Shown: positions 8,899 to 17,447 of the stretch, in pieces
Layout of the letters: each line of letters begins with the position of its first letter
Position numbering within the stretch: the first letter of the stretch is position 1
From: Nocardioides sp.
GTDB taxonomy: Bacteria > Actinomycetota > Actinomycetes > Propionibacteriales > Nocardioidaceae
Assembly (NCBI GenBank): GCA_037045645.1
Contig: JBAOIH010000003.1
Location: 1-64,000 of the forward strand
Reading direction: 5' to 3'
Length of the DNA stretch: 64,000 nt
Position numbers and translations under genes: made by a program
Notes under the pieces: model-generated
The model's database searches: none
What the model was told of the DNA's origin: nothing
Seen by the model: the letters and a program-made list of their open reading frames with translations, nothing else

Positions 8899-9542
8899 TA
8901 CATCCATGATTGGCACTTGACCATACTACACGGGCCTGAAGGTTTAGGACGGCGCGAGATCCAGACTTGGCATGAACAGCACCTACCCGATTCACAACTT
9001 GGCATTCACGAGTATGCGGAGTTGGCGACCCGCACGAACTGCCCCTGGACGTTTCGTCGATCATCTGCTTCGTCAACTGCTCATCCGCAAACTCTGCAAT
9101 TGCAGGTGAGAAGATCTGCAGTACTGGCGACCAGTCATACGGCAAACAGCCGATGGGTGAAGCGGAGGCACAGTTTAGGCATCTGGAGCCACTCCGGTTA
9201 GCAAAGCTGTTCTTGCTGCTACGACAGAGTGTCCTCCAAATATTCTTGTCAGTTGGTGGCTGTTAGAGACGCGGGCGGCCCAAAATCCAAGCCTGACAAC
9301 ACCACACCCTCAATGCATCGCTCCAGTCGCTTTCCTCAGATGCGAGCCGCTCCCTCGCACCAAAACGCCTATAGCAGGGCTAAAACCTGCAGGCGTAAGC
9401 AGGCCGGCTCTACCTATGAAAGCAACGGCTTCAAAGGTGCGACATGCGCTACCTGTCGTGTCGCAGGCCTGGTACAACGCGAGGTACCCGAGGCCAAATC
9501 GCATCTCCGCGCCCAAAGTCATATTGAGCACAGGACTTTCTG
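8899..9542. other. No gene recognised
   Basis: A 644-bp stretch of lower GC than the flanks. Open frames here have no family resemblance or ribosome site. It could contain the promoter of the 9,543 gene. Confidence 0.5.
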
Positions 9543-10634
9543 ATGTTTGCGGTACCGGCAGCAGATTCAATAGATATTCGTAGCCTCTACTGGATATCCC
9601 GATTCGGATGGTTAAGGCTGCGAGAGTTGTCACACATTATTTGGCCAAGTCCACTTTCGAAGTCCGGGAAGGAACTTGAACTGGAGCGCGCAGACGACGC
9701 TAGGCGCAAGTCCATAAGCCGATATGCCGGCCGCTGGCATGCCAAAAAGTGGGTCATTCATCGTCAGCTCCCGGACGGCGCTGGGATAGCTCTCGTCCTT
9801 TCGAAAGCAGGCGCACGCCACTTGGCCAGAACCATCAACATTCCCGTGCGAGCGGGGGACAATTGGGGGCGCGCTGAAGAAGGTCGGTGGGCTCCGCCTG
9901 CAAGTTGGAAGCACGACTTGTTCACCACCGGGCTACTGCTGGAATACGCTGACCGCGGTGCTGAGTTCAAAACCGAACTGGAACTGCGGACGGAGAATCC
10001 GAGACTCGCGAAATATCCTGATGCGCTCATTCAGTTCGCCGCAAGCGACCAGAGCGGGCAGGAAAAGCAGTGTGTTTATTGGCTTGAGGTTGAGTCGGCC
10101 GAAAAAACGGGACGAAAGATGTTGGCACTGGCTTCAGCACTGACCGTCGTCTCGCGAGGTTTGGCGCCAGAGCTGTCAGGCTGGAAGGCGACGCACGCAG
10201 CCGTTGCTTTTCGAGTCGGCCAGAGGGACAAAAGGGGAAGACCTATTGATCACCAGCACCGAGTGTCACTGGCCGTCTCTAAGCACCTCGGGGCCAGCAT
10301 TCGACTGCTTTTTGCCGAAGTCACAGTGATGGATCGAGCGCACCATCTGGTCGATCTTCACCAGACTCCCGCAGTGATCGATCCAGTCGACTTGAACTCC
10401 CCGAATGGGGCTTCTTCATCTTCGCTTTTTCATTCAAACACTGTGGGCCACTTTGAACGCGTCGTCGTAGACCGGCGTGGAGATCATTGGTTGATGAAAG
10501 TATCGCCCGCAAAGGAAGGGCGCTTCTGGGGCGAGATCTTTCACGCCGGCGAGCGGAAGGAGGGTTTCATCGTTCCGAATCTCGAGTATGGCCTTCGCCA
10601 CGTTCAGCAGGTCTGGAGAGAGCGCTACTGGTGA
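9543..10634 (+). CDS. Replic_Relax-like protein: winged-helix N-terminus plus PD-(D/E)XK-like domain
   Basis: 363 aa, not assigned with certainty. Residues 8-100 look like a winged helix (SLYWISRFGWLRLRELSHIIWP, then a variable wing and VLSKAGARHLAR). Residues 120-210 carry a nuclease-like pattern: SWKHDLFTTGLLLEYA, KYPDALIQF and YWLEVESAEKTGRKM, that is, an Asp followed by ExE and a Lys, as in PD-(D/E)XK folds. Replication-relaxation proteins of mobile elements have this two-part design. Codon use is less GC-rich than in the surrounding genes, suggesting transfer. It stands alone, with no close partner. Confidence 0.6.
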   Translation: MFAVPAADSIDIRSLYWISRFGWLRLRELSHIIWPSPLSKSGKELELERADDARRKSISRYAGRWHAKKWVIHRQLPDGAGIALVLSKAGARHLARTINIPVRAGDNWGRAEEGRWAPPASWKHDLFTTGLLLEYADRGAEFKTELELRTENPRLAKYPDALIQFAASDQSGQEKQCVYWLEVESAEKTGRKMLALASALTVVSRGLAPELSGWKATHAAVAFRVGQRDKRGRPIDHQHRVSLAVSKHLGASIRLLFAEVTVMDRAHHLVDLHQTPAVIDPVDLNSPNGASSSSLFHSNTVGHFERVVVDRRGDHWLMKVSPAKEGRFWGEIFHAGERKEGFIVPNLEYGLRHVQQVWRERYW

Positions 10635-11004
10635 CTTCCTGTCGATTGATACCCAGCTTCCCGCAAAGTCGCGATGCTGGCGATCGAACCAAGTCGTATC
10701 CCGGTCGCGCTCGGTTCAAGTTTTGTCGCACGCGACGTATGCTGTTGTGCTTGGCGGCAATTCGAGCGGAAGCCTGAGAGCCGCGGCCGCCTTTGGCAGA
10801 ACAACCTTGGGGCTTCAAGTCGAGATCACCGTCTTGCAAATTGTTCAGTTCCAAGAAAGGGAAGCAGCGAAGTTCGTGACGCCGTCCGGCGTCACAGCAT
10901 TTTTCGCGACTTCGCTACCCCAAGTCTGATCAAGGCCTTGACGCAGAAGTTGCGACGCAAGCTGAAGCGCCAAGGGCTTCTGCCGTGTGAAGCAGATCGC
11001 TGAA
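10635..11004. other. No gene recognised
   Basis: A 370-bp stretch between convergent genes. Small open frames are present but none is convincing. Confidence 0.45.
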
Positions 11005-11505
11005 CTAGGCCGGAGCCCAACCGTTTAGTCGCGCTCGAACCTCGCCGAGCGGCAGCCTGCAGCGTGGGTGAGCTGAGATGCGGGCGAGTCCTTCGTAGAG
11101 CAGTGTCTTGGCCACATCTGCCGGATGCTTCCATTTGATCCAACATCCAAAGCAACCCGTAGACGGTGCCCAGTCGCGCCGCCGCTTCATTCCGCAGGAC
11201 CTTGTCGCCGGTAACCAGTGCATGGTCGGCGCGTGTCGCGCAGCTGAGCGCAAAGCAATCGGGCAGCGACAGCGCCTTGCGCTCGGTTCCGCAGCTTGCT
11301 GAGCGAGCTGCAACCTCCTCGGGTGTCAAGCGACACAACGCCCAAGGCCAAGCTTCCGGAGCAGCGCGCCGTTCTCTGGCTCCAGCTCTCTCTCGTAGAG
11401 CAAGTCCGGCACCACCATCGTCAATCCGCAGGAGAAGGCGGCCTCCAGAAGCCCGCCCCGCTCCAGGTCAATCAGGATGGACGTGTCGGAGACCAGGATG
11501 ATCAT
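11005..11505 (-). pseudogene. PIN-domain protein (toxin-like RNase), frameshifted
   Basis: About 165 aa across three frames. It starts MIILVSDTSILIDLERGGL (first PIN Asp), continues to VVPDLLYERELEPENG, shifts frame near 11,340 to KALSLPDCFALSCATRADHALVTGDKVL (the conserved central Asp and the ..TGD motif), and shifts again near 11,115 to end LLYEGLARISAHPRC... at 11,005. It starts 7 bp after the stop of the HTH-ImmA gene, so the two form a bicistron. PIN proteins paired with Xre-ImmA proteins are predicted toxin-antitoxin systems. The breaks look like sequencing indels. Confidence 0.75.
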
Positions 11506-11511
11506 GGTCGA

Positions 11512-12579
11512 TCAAGCCGCCTGCCCCATCAGCCGCCGGTCCAGTTCCCGCACGCTGATATTGAGGAGTTCCGCAGCCTTGGCCTCCGAGATCGCGCCTT
11601 CAGCGACGGCCCGCATGCACATGCGCTCCATCCGTAGCGGCACCTCGGGTGGCAGTGCGTTTGGTTCGGTAGATGCGGGGCCGTTCCAGCCGAGGCCCTT
11701 GATCTGCGACCAGAGGCGCCCGTAGGCCGCCTTCGTCAGCACACCAAGCTGCGCGCAGCGGACAACGAGCGAGGCGATGCTGACCTTGAACAACTTCTTC
11801 AGCTCCGCCAACTCGCCAAGTGAAATGGACGTGCGGTGGCTGCCCAGAAGCCGGAGCATCATGTCCTTCGCCATCAGGAAAGCGCCGGCAAAGCGGTCGG
11901 CAGCCTTTTCCTGCTCGGCGTCGCTCAGGTCACTGAAGCGAAGTACCAGGTGCGCCAGTTCGTGCGCCAGCGTGAAACGCTGACGCTCGCCGTTGTGGTG
12001 CTGGTTCACCACGATGACCGGCACATCGTTCTGCTCGCGGCGCTGAACAAATGCCTTCGATCCGGACACGCTTTCAGGAAGATCCAGGGCGATGACCTTG
12101 ACCCCCTTGTCCTCCAGCAGCTCCGCCATGATCGGGATCGGGTCGATTCCCAGTGACCACAGCTTGCGCAGTGAGTCTGCCGCCTGCTCTGCGTCCTCGA
12201 CGCGGTGAATCTCGAACTCCGGGCCGTCTGGCGCAGCCCAGGCGTCGTCCATGCCTGGCAGCAGTTCCTCTAACTCCAGGTAGCGCTCGACTTGATCGAG
12301 CACGGACGCTTCGACCGCGCGTTCTTCCTTCACGCCAGCCTGGGGCGCCTTGCGAAAGTCGACGCCCGTGAGCTCGACCTCCCGCTCACTGAGCAGGAAC
12401 TCGGGCGTGATGTGAAGCGCTTTGGACAGTGCGAGCAGCACCGTCGACCCCGGCATCATCTCGCCGCGCTCGTACTTGCCGATGGCCTGAGCTGACACCT
12501 GACCGTGGATGGCGCCCTCAAGGTCGCGAAGCGAGAGGCCAAGGGCCTCCCGGGCGCGCTTCAGTCGGTTTCCGATCAT
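11512..12579 (-). CDS. XRE-family HTH protein with ImmA/IrrE metallopeptidase domain
   Basis: 355 aa. Residues 5-60 are an Xre HTH (LKRAREALGLSLRDLEGAI, then KYERGEMMPGSTVLLALSKAL). Residues about 165-270 are an ImmA/IrrE zinc peptidase with the HELAH motif (LAHELAHLVLRF). The C-terminal tail ends in an HTH-like segment (AISEAKAAELLNISVRELDRRL). Such proteins act as repressor and protease in phage, ICE and toxin-antitoxin control. It is followed directly by a PIN gene and faces a palindrome shared with the divergent small-gene block. Confidence 0.92.
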   Translation of the reverse strand: MIGNRLKRAREALGLSLRDLEGAIHGQVSAQAIGKYERGEMMPGSTVLLALSKALHITPEFLLSEREVELTGVDFRKAPQAGVKEERAVEASVLDQVERYLELEELLPGMDDAWAAPDGPEFEIHRVEDAEQAADSLRKLWSLGIDPIPIMAELLEDKGVKVIALDLPESVSGSKAFVQRREQNDVPVIVVNQHHNGERQRFTLAHELAHLVLRFSDLSDAEQEKAADRFAGAFLMAKDMMLRLLGSHRTSISLGELAELKKLFKVSIASLVVRCAQLGVLTKAAYGRLWSQIKGLGWNGPASTEPNALPPEVPLRMERMCMRAVAEGAISEAKAAELLNISVRELDRRLMGQAA

Positions 12580-12598
12580 CGTGTGCTCCGACTTGTTG

Positions 12599-12635
12599 GT
12601 TTACAGATTGACTTTGCGAAGTGTCGTTTGTAAAC
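12599..12635. promoter_or_regulatory. Divergent operator: inverted repeat GTTTACA...TGTAAAC
   Basis: Perfect 7-bp arms at 12599-12605 and 12629-12635, in the 87-bp gap between the HTH-ImmA gene and the rightward gene at 12667. It is a likely binding site for the Xre protein, able to control both directions. This is inferred from symmetry and position. Confidence 0.5.
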
Positions 12636-12666
12636 TCGCTCATGTCAACCTGTTTGGAGTCCTGAC

Positions 12667-12900
12667 ATGGCCAACCGTAAGAATGTTCACGTGGTTCAGC
12701 GCGGCGATCAGTGGGGCACCCTGCGCGAGGGCGGGCAGCGCGCCAGCCAAGTCTTCGACACCCAGTCGCAGGCGATCCAGTCTGGCCGGCAGATGGCGCG
12801 CCAGGGGCAGGGCGAACTGCTGATCCATGGCCAGGATGGCCGTATCCGTGCTCGCGACTCGTACGGCAACGACCCGTGCCCGCCGAAGGATTCCAAATGA
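12667..12900 (+). CDS. DUF2188 domain-containing protein
   Basis: 77 aa. It matches the DUF2188 pattern (NVHVVQRGDQWGTLREGG, then SQAIQSGRQMARQGQGELLIHGQDGRIRARDSYGNDP). Family members are common on mobile elements; their function is unknown. It is the first gene of a compact rightward block and overlaps the next by 4 bp (ATGA). Confidence 0.85.
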   Translation: MANRKNVHVVQRGDQWGTLREGGQRASQVFDTQSQAIQSGRQMARQGQGELLIHGQDGRIRARDSYGNDPCPPKDSK

Positions 12901-13118
12901 TCAAGATCACCTTCAAGGGCCCCAAGCCCGGCGATCTGCTTCGGGCGGCAACCGCCGCAATCGAGAAGGATCTCGAGTCGAAGGCGAAAGCTGCAGCCAT
13001 GCGCCACGGCGGAATCACTGTTCGATTCAAGCGCACTGCCAGCGGCGGGCCTGCTTCAATCGAGTTGCAGGGCTCCGATGCGGCCATCGCTGCCGCGCGC
13101 TCAGCGCTGGAACGCTGA
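12897..13118 (+). CDS. Hypothetical protein, 73 aa
   Basis: Starts MIKITFKGPKPGDLLRAATA and includes a Lys/Glu-rich helix (IEKDLESKAKAAAMRHGG) followed by a beta-rich part. Its ATG overlaps the DUF2188 stop (ATGA), strong evidence of joint translation. No family is recognised. Confidence 0.7.
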   Translation: MIKITFKGPKPGDLLRAATAAIEKDLESKAKAAAMRHGGITVRFKRTASGGPASIELQGSDAAIAAARSALER

Positions 13119-13140
13119 GCCGCCAAATCAGGAGGCAACG

Positions 13141-13422
13141 ATGAAAGACTGGCTGGCCGAGATCCTGGTGGTACTTGCCTACTCGTCGCGAACCCAGTTT
13201 GCGGTTGTCTTGGGCATGGTGTCCTTCGTCGGGCTGATGGTGGCTGGTGACTACTTCGTCGGCAGGATTGAGCTTCATGGCGCGCTGGCGCCGCTGACGG
13301 ACGTTGTGCGCGAGAAGCTGTTTCACAGGTACGACAAGGCGGCGTGGGCGTCTCTGGCGGCGTGCCTGTTGTTGGCGGTGAAGCTGTACCGCAAAGACCG
13401 GAAGCGGCTGTTGGGACTTTGA
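13141..13422 (+). CDS. Small membrane protein, two helices
   Basis: 93 aa with hydrophobic segments at about 18-40 (FAVVLGMVSFVGLMVAGDYFV) and 67-80 (WASLAACLLLAVKLY). A ribosome site (CAGGAGG) lies 7 bp before the ATG. It follows the two small genes in the same direction. Function unknown. Confidence 0.7.
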   Translation: MKDWLAEILVVLAYSSRTQFAVVLGMVSFVGLMVAGDYFVGRIELHGALAPLTDVVREKLFHRYDKAAWASLAACLLLAVKLYRKDRKRLLGL

Positions 13423-13464
13423 CCAGCGCTGCCCCCACCTGCAAACCCTTGTCGGAGTCGACTG

Positions 13465-13827
13465 ATGGCCTGCGCGATCGAACACGCTCAATTCAACTTC
13501 ATTGCTGTCGCCTGTGTATGCGCAATCGTGCGAGATCGCGAGGGGCAGCCGGCCGATGCCACCCCCATCGCGGTGGGCGCGGCAGCGGCTTGCTTACCGT
13601 CGCTTCCTGATGTCCTGGAGCCAGCATTGCACCCCAATCACCGCAAGTTCTTTCACAGCGTCGCGCTGTTTGCAGGCCTGGGCTATGGCCTGCACCGCCT
13701 GTACAAATGGGAGGCCGAAGACGACTTGCAGCGGCTACTCCGTGTGGCGGGGCTGCTCGCAGGAGCGGCCTATCTGGCGCACCTGACCAGGGATGCCTTC
13801 ACGGCGAAATCTCTGCCGCTGATCTAG
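13465..13827 (+). CDS. YdjM-like (LexA-regulated hydrolase-family) membrane protein
   Basis: 120 aa. It contains LPDVLEPALHPNHRKFFHS and a late HLTRDAFTAKSLPLI, the histidine/aspartate signature of the YdjM/DUF457 metal-dependent hydrolase-like family, here shorter than the usual 150-200 aa. Two hydrophobic helices lie between the motifs. It ends the small-gene block that begins at 12667. Confidence 0.65.
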   Translation: MACAIEHAQFNFIAVACVCAIVRDREGQPADATPIAVGAAAACLPSLPDVLEPALHPNHRKFFHSVALFAGLGYGLHRLYKWEAEDDLQRLLRVAGLLAGAAYLAHLTRDAFTAKSLPLI

Positions 13828-13863
13828 CGGCCACTGCAGAAGAAGGCAAGACAGGTACTGACA

Positions 13864-14526
13864 ATGACGGCGAAATCACTCGAGGTTTTCCAAGAGCTGT
13901 ACCTGCGCACCCGATCCGCAGACATCTCGATACGAGACCACATCCTCGCGCAGGTCAAGGCACCCTGGAGGCACGACCCAGAGCGTGAACAGAACGTCAG
14001 GACCTATGCGCTCAAGCAGGAGGATGTGATTGCGCTCATACGTGATGCCTTTGGGGGCATCGACGAGTCCGCGCTGGTTCTTTGGCAGGAAGACGATGGC
14101 TTCCGAGTTGCGAACATCGTGCCGCGCAATGTCGGAGAACTCGGCATCTCCAAATACAACCAAATTCTCCGAGACTTCGTGACGCGAGTGGCCGAGCCGG
14201 CAGCAAGGGTCGGCGGATTTGTCGTAGCCCTGACGGCTCCCCAGCAGACGCTGGAGGATTGGCTGGAGGCCGCGCCCGCAGCTGCGTTGCGTCGATTCTC
14301 AGGCGCGGCGAATAAGTCAACAGGTGCTAGCCACCCAAAGGACCAGGAGCGGTGGTTCGAATTTCTGATCGCGGCTCACCGAACCCGGGCTCGCCTGGAC
14401 GCCGACCGGCTGGCTCGTTGGCTGGCCGAAGTCGAGGGCTGGTCCGATGAAGCCGCACATGAACTCGCGATCGACTACGAGTTCGGGCTCGGATTGCTCC
14501 AGCAGTACGACGCCTCCAGGCCATGA
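13864..14526 (+). CDS. Hypothetical protein coupled to a PIN-domain gene
   Basis: 220 aa, no recognised family. The middle contains a beta-rich region (ALVLWQEDDGFRVANIVPRN) and the C-terminus is helical (DADRLARWLAEVEGWSDEAAHELAIDYE). It overlaps the next gene by 4 bp (ATGA). By position it would be the antitoxin or partner of the PIN protein, but at 220 aa it is larger than standard VapB-type antitoxins. Confidence 0.7.
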   Translation: MTAKSLEVFQELYLRTRSADISIRDHILAQVKAPWRHDPEREQNVRTYALKQEDVIALIRDAFGGIDESALVLWQEDDGFRVANIVPRNVGELGISKYNQILRDFVTRVAEPAARVGGFVVALTAPQQTLEDWLEAAPAAALRRFSGAANKSTGASHPKDQERWFEFLIAAHRTRARLDADRLARWLAEVEGWSDEAAHELAIDYEFGLGLLQQYDASRP

Positions 14527-15227
14527 GTCTTGTTCCGGCGCAGATCACCGACCTGGTGGCGCTGGGCGCTCCAATCCTGTGTCTCGACACTTGCACGATC
14601 CTGGATGTTGTCCGAGACATCACCCGCGAGACCGTGCGCTTAGCGGATGCGAAAGCCGGGCTCGACTTGCTGCACGCCGCCGAGTCGAAGTCTGTTCTCG
14701 TGGTGCTGATGGCCGAACAGATCGGAATCGAGTTGGCCGTCCACCTGCAGGAAGTCCAGCAGGAGGCCGAGGACAAGCTGGCGAAGTTCCACGGACAGGC
14801 CCAACGGATTCACGATGTCGCCTCGGCGTTCGGAGCGACCGGCGTGATGAGCACTGCCCATCTTCATGGGCACGTAGGCCGGGCACGCCTGGTACTGGAT
14901 CGGTGGACGGCTGCCGCTATGCGTGTGCCGGACAACCCCGGCGTGGCTGGAAGGGCACTGGCGCGGGTGAACGCACCTCGGGCCCCTGCGCGCAAGGGCA
15001 AGGACTCGATCAAGGACTGCGTGATCGTGGAGGCTTACCTTGAAGCCGCTCAGCAGCTCCGAACTGCCGGCCTCTCCGCTCCGATCGTGTTCGCGTCTTC
15101 GAACACCAAGGAGTACTACGCGCCAAGCACGACGCACTTGCCTGCCGACTTTGCTGCGGACCTCGGCATGGTGTCGATGGGCTACGCCCCCAACTTTGGG
15201 GCCGCCAAGTTCATGCTGGGCCTGTAG
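14523..15227 (+). CDS. PIN-like domain protein (putative RNase toxin or effector)
   Basis: 234 aa. It begins with LCLDTCTILDVVRD, the N-terminal strand and first acidic residue of PIN nucleases, and has a later acidic pair in GKDSIKDCVIVEAYLEAA and a final strand IVFASSNTKEYY, the order expected for PIN-like RNases (often seen in DUF4935-type proteins). It is longer than VapC (about 130 aa). It is translationally coupled to the unknown 220-aa protein, so the pair is a candidate toxin-antitoxin or anti-phage module. Confidence 0.65.
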   Translation: MSLVPAQITDLVALGAPILCLDTCTILDVVRDITRETVRLADAKAGLDLLHAAESKSVLVVLMAEQIGIELAVHLQEVQQEAEDKLAKFHGQAQRIHDVASAFGATGVMSTAHLHGHVGRARLVLDRWTAAAMRVPDNPGVAGRALARVNAPRAPARKGKDSIKDCVIVEAYLEAAQQLRTAGLSAPIVFASSNTKEYYAPSTTHLPADFAADLGMVSMGYAPNFGAAKFMLGL

Positions 15228-15296
15228 TTCGATCATTCATAGTCTGCGCCTCGCTGCCGGATGGCTGCGATGCGCCGGTCTGTTGGCGCAGCTGCT

Positions 15297-17447
15297 CTAC
15301 CTCTTCCAGAAAGCATCAACGGCCTTCATCCGTCGCCGCTTTTCGGTAGTCACATACACCGTGGTCGTAGCAAGCGATGCGTGTCCGAGGTTCTGCTGCG
15401 CGATCTCGATGGGCATGCCGCTGGCGATTGCATGGCTCGCGTGCGAGTGCCGCATCCAGTGCGTGCTGGCCTTCGTGAAGCGCTCCGCGCCCTTCGCGTC
15501 GCCCTGCCCTCGCAGCACGCCGGCGCAGTCTTCAAAGAAGCGTTTGATCTGGTCGTAGAACGTCGTCGCGGCGATCCCCTGCCGCGGGTCGATCGCCTGC
15601 CCGGTACTCAGCCCCGGCGCGCGCTCAGCCGCGTCGCTGGCCTTGCCGAGCAGGAACGCCCCCTGGTTGCCGATGTCCTCCGGGTCCGCATCGAGCCCCC
15701 GCGAAACCAGGTACCTGGCCAGCTCGCCCACGACATCGGCCGGCAGCGGCACCTCGCGTTCCTTCTGCCCCTTGCCGATCACCCGCAGCAACCAGCCTTC
15801 CATGGGCTGATCGTCTGACGCATCCGCCGGGTACTCGACCCACTGCAGGTCATCGACCGTCGCCGCCACCACTTCCGACAGCCGCAGGCCGGTCGCGTAG
15901 AGCAGGTGCAGCCCGAAGGTCAGCCGCTGGTTCGCCGAGGTCGCCGGCAGCATCTTCAGCTGCCCTTCGATGAACTGCCACTGCGCCAGGCTGAAGCTCC
16001 GCCCCGCGTTCACCTTCGGCCCCGAGGTCCGCGGCACGCCGACCGCCGACCACGGGTTGCCCATCAGGTAGTTCTGGTCGACGAGGAAGCCGTAGAGGTT
16101 CTTCAGGATCGTCACCGCATGCCGCTGCGCCGACGCCGACAGCGGCCCCTCGAACGGCCGCCACAGCGGCGACCAGCGCTCGCGCCCGCGGTCGCCACAC
16201 CAGCGGCTGCGCGGCTGCGGGTCGGCCAGGAAGTCCCGGTACTCGATGCAGTCCTCGTTGCTCATCGAGGACAGGGCCTTGCCCTTGTGCGTGATCGCCC
16301 AGAGCAGGAAGCGCTCGGCTTCCTTGCGGTAGGCGCGCTGGGTGTGCGACAGCGCCTGCAGCCAGTCCATGCCCTGCTCGACGCCGGTGTCCCGCTGGCG
16401 CCGGCGCGCCTTGAGGTGCGCCTTCTGCTCGGGGGTGAGGCCGTGCTTGGAGCGCAGCCAGGCGAGGATGGCCTGGTAGTCGTTGGTGGCCTTCAGCAGG
16501 CACTGCGCCTGCGGGCGGCGGTACAGGCCGCGGGTGCCGTCGAGCTCGGCCGGCACGATGAACTTCTCCAAGCGGGCGGATGTCGGTGGCCGGTAGCGAC
16601 CACGGCCTGCAGCTCGTGCGCGTAGAGCTTGCTGCGCGGCATCGCCACATGGCGGCCGAGCTGCAGCTCGATGCTGTCCTGGTGCTCGCGCGAGCCACTC
16701 GACGATGCGCAGGGCCTTGCCCTCCCCCATCGCCTTGATGCCGGCGTGCCACCGCCGGCCGACACCGTTGATGCGCTCGACCAGCTGGGCGAGCGTGAAG
16801 ATGTCGGCGGCTTCGAGGTGGCTGGCCAGCGTCGGGTTCAGCCAGGCGGCGACCGAGTCGCCGGCCTTCGGCGACTGGGCGACCAGGCTTTCGAGCCAGC
16901 GCAGCGCTTCGAGCTGGCGCGCGATCAGTCGGGCGCGCCGGCGCAGGCGCTGCGTCGCGCGGCCGTACTCGGCTTCGTAGGCGGCGATCTGGTCGGCCTG
17001 GCGCTCGTCTTCGAGGCCGTGCGCTTCGGCGAAGGCTTCGAGGCTGGGCAGTTCGAGCGACGGGTCGGCGATGCGGGTCGCGTCGATGCGCACCAGGCGC
17101 GCGGTGCCGAACCGGTCCTCGCGCTTCGCGGCCGCGGCGAACTCGTCGCGGATCCAGGCGATGGTGGCGCGCACGGTGCGCTGGTCGGTGGCCTCGCCTT
17201 CGACGCGGAAGTAGCGCTCCCAGCTTTCGCGGGGATCGAGGCCCTGGACCACCGAGCGCATGAACGCGAAGTGGCCGACGTGCAGCTTGCGCTGCCGTGC
17301 GGCGCTGACCGGCGCGAGGCTGCGCGGCGGTGTTCGGGTGGAGGTCCCGAACAGCGGCGCCGGAGCACCAGCGCCCTGCCCTGCCCGCGCGGCCTTCGGC
17401 CGCTTCGGGCTCGGGCTGGCCAGCGCCTTGTCGTCGCGCGCGTTCAT
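15297..17447 (-). CDS. Tyrosine site-specific integrase with DUF3701-type N-terminus
   Basis: About 716 aa. The N-terminal domain (LHVGHFAFMRSVVQGLDPRESWERYF) matches the phage-integrase DUF3701 domain. The C-terminal catalytic domain has the Arg in YATGLRLSEV, the HWMRHSHASH motif (H-x-x-R) and the nucleophile Tyr in LGHASLATTTVYV. Two opposite indels near 16,570 and 16,700 garble about 40 residues in the middle; the correct reading there contains EHQDSIELQLGRHVAM. The start at 17447 overlaps the stop of the HD hydrolase gene (ATGA). It probably moves the element that carries the surrounding genes. Confidence 0.85.
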   Translation of the reverse strand: MNARDDKALASPSPKRPKAARAGQGAGAPAPLFGTSTRTPPRSLAPVSAARQRKLHVGHFAFMRSVVQGLDPRESWERYFRVEGEATDQRTVRATIAWIRDEFAAAAKREDRFGTARLVRIDATRIADPSLELPSLEAFAEAHGLEDERQADQIAAYEAEYGRATQRLRRRARLIARQLEALRWLESLVAQSPKAGDSVAAWLNPTLASHLEAADIFTLAQLVERINGVGRRWHAGIKAMGEGKALRIVEWLARAPGQHRAAARPPCGDAAQQALRARAAGRGRYRPPTSARLEKFIVPAELDGTRGLYRRPQAQCLLKATNDYQAILAWLRSKHGLTPEQKAHLKARRRQRDTGVEQGMDWLQALSHTQRAYRKEAERFLLWAITHKGKALSSMSNEDCIEYRDFLADPQPRSRWCGDRGRERWSPLWRPFEGPLSASAQRHAVTILKNLYGFLVDQNYLMGNPWSAVGVPRTSGPKVNAGRSFSLAQWQFIEGQLKMLPATSANQRLTFGLHLLYATGLRLSEVVAATVDDLQWVEYPADASDDQPMEGWLLRVIGKGQKEREVPLPADVVGELARYLVSRGLDADPEDIGNQGAFLLGKASDAAERAPGLSTGQAIDPRQGIAATTFYDQIKRFFEDCAGVLRGQGDAKGAERFTKASTHWMRHSHASHAIASGMPIEIAQQNLGHASLATTTVYVTTEKRRRMKAVDAFWKR

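Noticed and set aside
9310..9633. A 107-aa minus-strand frame next to the IS element
   Set aside because: It overlaps the start of the stronger 9,543 gene and has no recognisable domain.
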